Source of the DNA: Hyphomicrobiales bacterium
GTDB lineage: Bacteria > Pseudomonadota > Alphaproteobacteria > Rhizobiales > Rhizobiaceae
Reading direction: 5' to 3'
DNA: 45,778 nucleotides
Assembly (NCBI GenBank): GCA_900468625.1
Contig: UBUL01000045.1
Coordinates: 1-45,778, forward strand
A model generated the notes under the pieces. It was given only the letters and a program-made list of their open reading frames with translations. It was not told where the DNA came from and did not search any database. Numbering within the stretch: position 1 is the stretch's first letter; each line of letters begins with the position of its first letter. Shown piece by piece: positions 41,685-45,778 of this stretch. Both the position numbers and the translations under genes were made by a program.

Positions 41685-43301
41685 TTACTCCGCCGCGATT
41701 TTGCCCGCCATATGCCGGTTCTTCATCAGCTTGTAGATGACGGAATCCATCAGCGCCTGGAACGATGCATCGATGATGTTCTCGGATACACCGACAGTCC
41801 ACCAGCGTACACCACTGCTGTCGGTGGATTCGATCAGAACCCGGGTTATGGCCTCCGTGCCGCCGTTGAGGATACGCACCTTGAAGTCGGCCAGTTCCAG
41901 GTCGTCGATCTCGTGCTGGTATTTGCCGAAATTCTTGCGCAGCGCAAGGTCGAGCGCGTTGACCGGGCCATCGCCTTCGGCCACCGACATGATCGTCTCG
42001 CCGTCGATGATGATCTTGACGACTGCTTCCGAGACGATCTTCACCCGGCCATGGGAATCGAAGCGGCGTTCGACCATCACCCGGAAACCGTCGATTGCGA
42101 AGAATTCCGGGATGGTGCCGAGCGTGCGCCGCGCCAGAAGCTCGAAGCTCGCATCCGCGCCTTCGTAAGCATAGCCTGTCGATTCTCGCTCCTTGACGAT
42201 CTGGATCAGCTGGTCGAGCTTGGGATCGTCCTTGCCGACCTCGATGCCGCGCCGCTTCAGGGCGTTGATGAAGTTCGACTTGCCGCCCTGGTCGGAGACC
42301 ATCACCTTACGGAAGTTGCCGACGCTCTCCGGTGGTACATGCTCATATGTGCGAGGGTCCTTCAGCAGGGCAGAGGCGTGGATACCTGCCTTGGTCGCAA
42401 AGGCGGATGCGCCGACATAGGGCGCCTGATGGTCGGGCGAGCGATTGAGCAGCTCGTCGAAGGCGTGCGAAAGGCCGGTCAGGCCCACCAGCCGCTCGGT
42501 GTCGATCGTCGTTTCGAAACGCTCGCTATAGGCTCTTTTCAGCGCAAGCGTCGGGATCAGCGTGATCAGATTGGCATTGCCGCAGCGCTCGCCGATGCCG
42601 TTCAGCGTGCCCTGGATCTGCCGGACGCCCGCCTCGACCGCGGCAAGCGAATTGGCAACCGCTTGCCCGGTGTCGTTATGGGCATGGATGCCAAGACAGT
42701 GCCCGGGAACGCCGCAGGCGATGACGGCCTCGACAATGGCGCGCACCTCCGGCGGCTGCGTGCCGCCATTGGTGTCGCATAGCACGACCCAACGGGCACC
42801 CGCATCATAGGCCGTCTTGGCGCAGGCAAGCGCATAGGTCGGGTTGGCCTTATAGCCATCAAAGAAGTGTTCGCAATCGACCAGAGCCTCCTTGCCGGCA
42901 TTGACGGCCGCCTTGACGCTTTCAGCGATGCTTTCGAGGTTCTCCTCGTTAGTACAGCCGAGCGCCACCTTGACATGATAATCCCAGCTCTTGGCGACGA
43001 AACAGATCGCGTCGGATTTCGCCTGCAGAAGGCTCGCAAGTCCTGGATCGTTGGAGGCGGAGATGCCGGCGCGCTTCGTCATGCCGAATGCAACGAAGGA
43101 GGCCGATGTCGTGCGCTTCTCATTGAAGAAAGCCGTATCGGTCGGATTGGCGCCGGGGTAACCGCCTTCGACATAGTCCAGGCCGAATTCATCCAGCATG
43201 GTCGCAATCGCAATCTTGTCCTCGACCGAGAAATCGATGCCGGGCGTCTGCTGCCCATCGCGGAGCGTCGTGTCGAAGAGATAGATTTTTTCGCGTGTCA
43301 T
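41685..43301 (-). CDS. cimA: (R)-citramalate synthase, CimA type
   Basis: A 538-residue enzyme of the isopropylmalate/homocitrate synthase family. The HMGL-like TIM barrel begins DTTLRDGQQTPGIDFSVEDK with metal-binding Asp, later VVLCDTNGGTQPPEV and HCLGIHAHNDTGQAVAN with the metal His pair. A LeuA-type allosteric domain occupies about residues 400-530. It condenses pyruvate and acetyl-CoA to citramalate, a threonine-independent route to isoleucine; family members with this overall length fit CimA better than LeuA. GGAGG lies 9 bases before the ATG. Confidence 0.92.
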   Translation of the reverse strand: MTREKIYLFDTTLRDGQQTPGIDFSVEDKIAIATMLDEFGLDYVEGGYPGANPTDTAFFNEKRTTSASFVAFGMTKRAGISASNDPGLASLLQAKSDAICFVAKSWDYHVKVALGCTNEENLESIAESVKAAVNAGKEALVDCEHFFDGYKANPTYALACAKTAYDAGARWVVLCDTNGGTQPPEVRAIVEAVIACGVPGHCLGIHAHNDTGQAVANSLAAVEAGVRQIQGTLNGIGERCGNANLITLIPTLALKRAYSERFETTIDTERLVGLTGLSHAFDELLNRSPDHQAPYVGASAFATKAGIHASALLKDPRTYEHVPPESVGNFRKVMVSDQGGKSNFINALKRRGIEVGKDDPKLDQLIQIVKERESTGYAYEGADASFELLARRTLGTIPEFFAIDGFRVMVERRFDSHGRVKIVSEAVVKIIIDGETIMSVAEGDGPVNALDLALRKNFGKYQHEIDDLELADFKVRILNGGTEAITRVLIESTDSSGVRWWTVGVSENIIDASFQALMDSVIYKLMKNRHMAGKIAAE

Positions 43302-43338
43302 ACTGTTTCCTCCGGCGGAACCGGTTTCGATAATAGGT

Positions 43339-43473
43339 GCCCCTCATCCGTCCTCTCTCGGTTTCGCTTTGCTAAACCGTTCGAGTCCACCTTCTCCCCG
43401 TTTGCACGGGGCGAAGGGCCTTTTGAGGTCGTTCCTTCTCCCCGTGCGCGGGGAGAGGGCTAGGGTGAGGGGC
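43339..43473. repeat. 135-bp REP-like element with terminal inverted repeats
   Basis: The ends are GCCCCTCATCC (43339-43349) and GGGTGAGGGGC (43463-43473), complementary at ten of eleven bases. Inside, CCTTCTCCCCGTTTGCACGG with GGCGAAGGG, and CCTTCTCCCCGTGCGCGGGG with AGAGGG, form two strong GC hairpins. The sequence resembles dispersed REP-type repeats common in alphaproteobacteria. It ends 1 bp before the pip stop codon and lies between pip and cimA. Confidence 0.88.
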
Positions 43474-43474
43474 C

Positions 43475-44443
43475 TTACGTGGCCGATGCTTTGCCAGCAA
43501 ACCTGTCAGTAGCCCGGATGAGCTGATCCAGAATGCCAGGCTCGGACGAGGCATGTCCCGCGCCCTCGATCAGATGAAATTCCGCCTTCGGCCAAGCCTT
43601 ATGCAATGCCCAGGCATATCTTGCCGGGCAGGGCATGTCGTAACGGCCGTGAACGATGACGCCGGGAATGTCCTTCAGTCTGTAAGCATCGCGCAGCAGC
43701 TGACCTTCCTCGAGCCAGCCTGCATTGACGAAGAAATGGTTCTCGATGCGGGCAAAGGCATGTGCGTACTCTGCATCCTCGAACTGGGCGCTGACGGCAG
43801 GCTCCGGCAGCAGGGTGATCGTCTCGCCCTCCCAGATCGCCCAGGCCTTGGCCGCTTCCAGTCGAGCAGCTTTTTCGGGATGGGTCAGCAGCCGATGGTA
43901 GGCGGCCATCATCTCATGGCGCTCTTCCGGCGGGATCGGAGCGATGAAGCGCTCCCATTTGTCGGGGAACATCTCGGAGACGCCGAACTGATAGTACCAG
44001 TCGAGTTCGGCTTTCGTCAGCGTATAGATACCGCGCACGACCAGTTCCGAAACGCGCTCCGGATGCGTTTCGGCATAGGCGAGCGCCAGCGTCGAACCCC
44101 AGGAGCCGCCGAATACAAGCCATTTCTCCACACCGGCCATTTTGCGCAGCCGCTCGATATCGTCGACCAGATGCCAGGTGGTATTGGCTTCCAGGCCGGC
44201 ATGCGGCGTCGAGCGCCCGCAGCCGCGCTGGTCGAACAAGGTCACGTCGTAAAGCGCCGGATCGAACACGCGGCGATGGCTGGGCGAAATGCCGCCGCCC
44301 GGGCCGCCATGCAGGAAGACGGCGGGCTTGGCGCCCGGCGTTCCCACCCGTTCCCAATAAATCAAATGACCATCGCCGACATCAAGATGGCCGGAGGCAT
44401 AGGGCTCGATCTCGGGATAGAAGGTCCTAAATATCTCGGTCAT
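43475..44443 (-). CDS. pip: Proline iminopeptidase
   Basis: A 322-residue alpha/beta hydrolase of the S33 family. HGGPGGGISP is the oxyanion region, GGSWGSTLALAYAETHPERV the nucleophile elbow with catalytic Ser, and VHGRYDMPCPARYAW plus GAGHASSEPG carry the acidic residue and catalytic His. It removes N-terminal proline from peptides in the cytosol. ATG 44443 overlaps the stop of the GFA gene by 4 bp (ATGA), so it is the fourth gene in the DUF559-GFA-GFA-pip operon. Confidence 0.94.
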   Translation of the reverse strand: MTEIFRTFYPEIEPYASGHLDVGDGHLIYWERVGTPGAKPAVFLHGGPGGGISPSHRRVFDPALYDVTLFDQRGCGRSTPHAGLEANTTWHLVDDIERLRKMAGVEKWLVFGGSWGSTLALAYAETHPERVSELVVRGIYTLTKAELDWYYQFGVSEMFPDKWERFIAPIPPEERHEMMAAYHRLLTHPEKAARLEAAKAWAIWEGETITLLPEPAVSAQFEDAEYAHAFARIENHFFVNAGWLEEGQLLRDAYRLKDIPGVIVHGRYDMPCPARYAWALHKAWPKAEFHLIEGAGHASSEPGILDQLIRATDRFAGKASAT

Positions 44444-44916
44444 ATTTTCAGCCCCTCGGCCGGCCAGACATCCGTGTCGTGATCCGGATGCTGGAAGGAA
44501 ATGATCTGCTCCTGCCGCGAATAGAAATCCGGATCCTGATAAATGGGCTTTTCGAAAATCGTCTCTACCCAGGGCAGACGATAGGCATGGTTGACCTGGA
44601 TCTGCGGGGCGAGATCGTCGCGCTCGTCGAAGGCGCCGATGGCGATTTCGAGGCCGCCCGGATGACGGTATGTCAGCGGCGTGCCGCAGTTCTTGCAGAA
44701 GCCGCGGTCGATGTTGACGGAGGACTGGAAATAGCTCGGCTCTCCGCGGGTCCATTCAAGGCCGTCGTCCGGTGCCGTCACCAGGGCGGAGAAAAAGCTG
44801 CCGAACTGCTTCTGGCACATGCGGCAATGGCAGATCGACGGGCGTCCGAGTTCGCCGCGGATGCGAAACCGCACCGCGCCGCATTGGCATCCACCGCTTC
44901 TGGTCGCTTTACTCAT
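44440..44916 (-). CDS. GFA-family zinc protein, copy 1
   Basis: A 158-residue protein of the glutathione-dependent formaldehyde-activating (GFA/Mss4-like) fold. Zinc-binding Cys are in GGCQCGAVRF, CHCRMCQ and FCKNCGTPL. GFA-fold proteins are often annotated as S-(hydroxymethyl)glutathione synthases, but activity for most members is unproved. It is closely related to the next upstream gene. ATG 44916 overlaps that gene's stop by 8 bp; its own stop overlaps pip by 4 bp. Confidence 0.9.
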   Translation of the reverse strand: MSKATRSGGCQCGAVRFRIRGELGRPSICHCRMCQKQFGSFFSALVTAPDDGLEWTRGEPSYFQSSVNIDRGFCKNCGTPLTYRHPGGLEIAIGAFDERDDLAPQIQVNHAYRLPWVETIFEKPIYQDPDFYSRQEQIISFQHPDHDTDVWPAEGLKI

Positions 44917-45394
44917 GGCTCTTCTCCTCTGGCCAGCTTTGGGTATCGTAGTCAGGATGCTGGTAAGACACGATCTCCAGCACGAAAGGCGCCTGCTCGG
45001 CGTCCTCTTCCGTCCGGTGGCCCGGCAGCAGATGCAGCCGGTCGACGAAGCCGATCTTGCCTTCCGTCCCGTATTGCACGACAGGTGGCAGCTGCGAGGG
45101 ATCGTCGAAGGCGCCGGCCGCGACCGCAATGCCATCGGGTGCCTCATAGGTCAGTGGCGTGCCGCAATCCCCGCAGAAGCCGCGCTTCACGAAATTTGAC
45201 GATTGGAACACCTTCCGCTCTCCGCGCGTCCATACGAGTTCGGCGCCACGCGTCGAGACCAGTGGCGCATAGTAGGCGCCGAAGGCTTTCTGACACATGC
45301 GGCAATGACAGATGGAGGCATCCTTCAGTTCACCCCGCACCCGGAAGCGAATCGCGCCGCACTGACAGCCGCCGGTATAGGTCGAGACGGTCAT
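44909..45394 (-). CDS. GFA-family zinc protein, copy 2
   Basis: A 161-residue GFA protein with the same Cys pattern as copy 1: GGCQCGAIRF, CHCRMCQ, FCGDCGTPLTY. The C-terminal third differs (VDRLHLLPGHRTEEDAEQAP), so the two copies are diverged tandem duplicates. ATG 45394 overlaps the DUF559 gene's stop by 4 bp (ATGA), and its stop overlaps copy 1 by 8 bp. Same caution on catalytic activity. Confidence 0.9.
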   Translation of the reverse strand: MTVSTYTGGCQCGAIRFRVRGELKDASICHCRMCQKAFGAYYAPLVSTRGAELVWTRGERKVFQSSNFVKRGFCGDCGTPLTYEAPDGIAVAAGAFDDPSQLPPVVQYGTEGKIGFVDRLHLLPGHRTEEDAEQAPFVLEIVSYQHPDYDTQSWPEEKSHE

Positions 45395-45777
45395 GATCTG
45401 TCCTTTCCGGCGACGATGAGAATATGCATGCAGACGTTATCGATGTCCCTCAGAACATCAACGTTCCAGAAGCGCAAAACAGTCCAGCCATCTGCCTCGA
45501 GACGACGGGTGCGAACCTGGTCATAGGTCTGATCACGATCATTGCCGTGCTGGGAGCCATCGACTTCGACGATGAGCTTTTCGGCGGGGCAGGCGAAATC
45601 GACGATATAGCCGGCGATAGGCAGCTGACGACGAAAGCCGAGGCCCATGAGCCGGTGGGCGCGCAATTCATTCCAGAGACGCAATTCTGCGTCCGTCATA
45701 ACCTTGCGCATGCGGCGGGCATTGCTTCGGATTTTCGGCGGGACTGGAGTATGCGGCAAGTTACCCCCCTCTGTCAC
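45391..45777 (-). CDS. DUF559 (Vsr-like) endonuclease-domain protein, start at window edge
   Basis: At least 128 residues with the DUF559 core: RKVMTDAELRLWNELRAHRL, GFRRQLPIAGYIVDFACPAE, KLIVEVDGSQH and RTRRLEADGWTVLRFWN. This is the PD-(D/E)xK/Vsr-like fold, with Asp in IVDF and Glu in VEVDG. Function is unknown; a nuclease role is predicted. The frame begins at a GTG at 45777, one base from the window end, so the true start may be further upstream. It is the first gene seen in the GFA-GFA-pip operon. Confidence 0.85.
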   Translation of the reverse strand: MTEGGNLPHTPVPPKIRSNARRMRKVMTDAELRLWNELRAHRLMGLGFRRQLPIAGYIVDFACPAEKLIVEVDGSQHGNDRDQTYDQVRTRRLEADGWTVLRFWNVDVLRDIDNVCMHILIVAGKDRS

Positions 45778-45778
45778 T

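Noticed and set aside
1..45778. Integrated mobile element or defence island
   Set aside because: No integrase, transposase, tRNA-end duplication or toxin-antitoxin pair was seen; the DUF559 gene alone is weak evidence and its locus is cut by the window end.

Overview
The window is a gene-dense, GC-rich stretch of chromosome from a Rhizobium-type alphaproteobacterium (Rhizobium sensu stricto or a close relative). Grounds for this are two tandem Porin_2-family porins with the rhizobial RopA-type signal peptide, the order acpS-lepB-rnc-era...recO, a single bifunctional RelA/SpoT homologue after rpoZ, the psd-pssA pair, an Atu4866-like protein, a TIGR02301-like protein, and several dispersed palindromic elements of the RIME type known from rhizobia. 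No tRNA, rRNA, CRISPR array, prophage, transposase or complete insertion sequence was seen. The content is mostly core genome; the unusual material is in the intergenic repeats, small proteins and a few poorly known proteins.

Layout. 1-2160: LysR regulator divergent from a short-chain dehydrogenase, followed by an Atu4866-like small protein. 2161-5375: two porin genes in tandem, each closed by a perfect 12-bp-stem terminator. 5414-8497 (minus): alpha/beta hydrolase and a soluble lytic transglycosylase. 8703-10217: dapA and smpB, then a 111-bp tandem repeat. 10605-14563: NYN-domain protein (minus), rpoZ, rsh and a 49-residue DUF3563-like protein. 14785-20856 (plus): DUF2062 protein, acpS, lepB, rnc, era, a Crp/Fnr regulator, a receiver-only response regulator and recO. 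20878-25207 (minus): a probable operon of a DUF2339 membrane protein, an HD phosphohydrolase and a MOSC protein. 25499-26501 (plus): EF-hand protein and periplasmic Cu/Zn superoxide dismutase. 26676-28656 (minus): ygfZ-like, YfbR-like HD and tyrosine phosphatase genes with stop/start overlaps. 28834-30918 (minus): three conserved rhizobial proteins of unknown function and a Nudix hydrolase. 31081-32278 (plus): YnfA-type membrane protein and an SRAP abasic-site protein. 32349-39859 (minus): a 46-residue basic protein, psd-pssA, class A acid phosphatase, Atm1-like ABC exporter and a large LysM protein. 40012-45777: a LOG-type phosphoribohydrolase (plus), then on minus RarD-like transporter, citramalate synthase, and an overlapping DUF559-GFA-GFA-proline iminopeptidase operon cut by the window end.

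Functional themes are envelope biogenesis (porins, lytic transglycosylase, DapA precursor supply, phosphatidylserine synthesis and decarboxylation, signal peptidase, LysM protein), RNA metabolism and translation quality control (smpB, rnc, era), stringent response (rpoZ/rsh) and DNA repair (recO, SRAP). The best leads are: three full RIME-like two-palindrome elements, one inside the psd-pssA transcription unit and one overlapping the LysM gene stop codon; a 23-bp fragment of the same repeat 5' of the response regulator; a 135-bp element with terminal inverted repeats ending 1 bp before the pip stop; a 111-bp tandem repeat after smpB; an 18-codon leader-like ORF ending 1 nt before the response-regulator start; a LysM protein with a duplicated helical module around two Ig-like domains; and a 46-residue protein whose gene has a structured leader. 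All assignments come from reading sequence and recalled family motifs; no database search was run.
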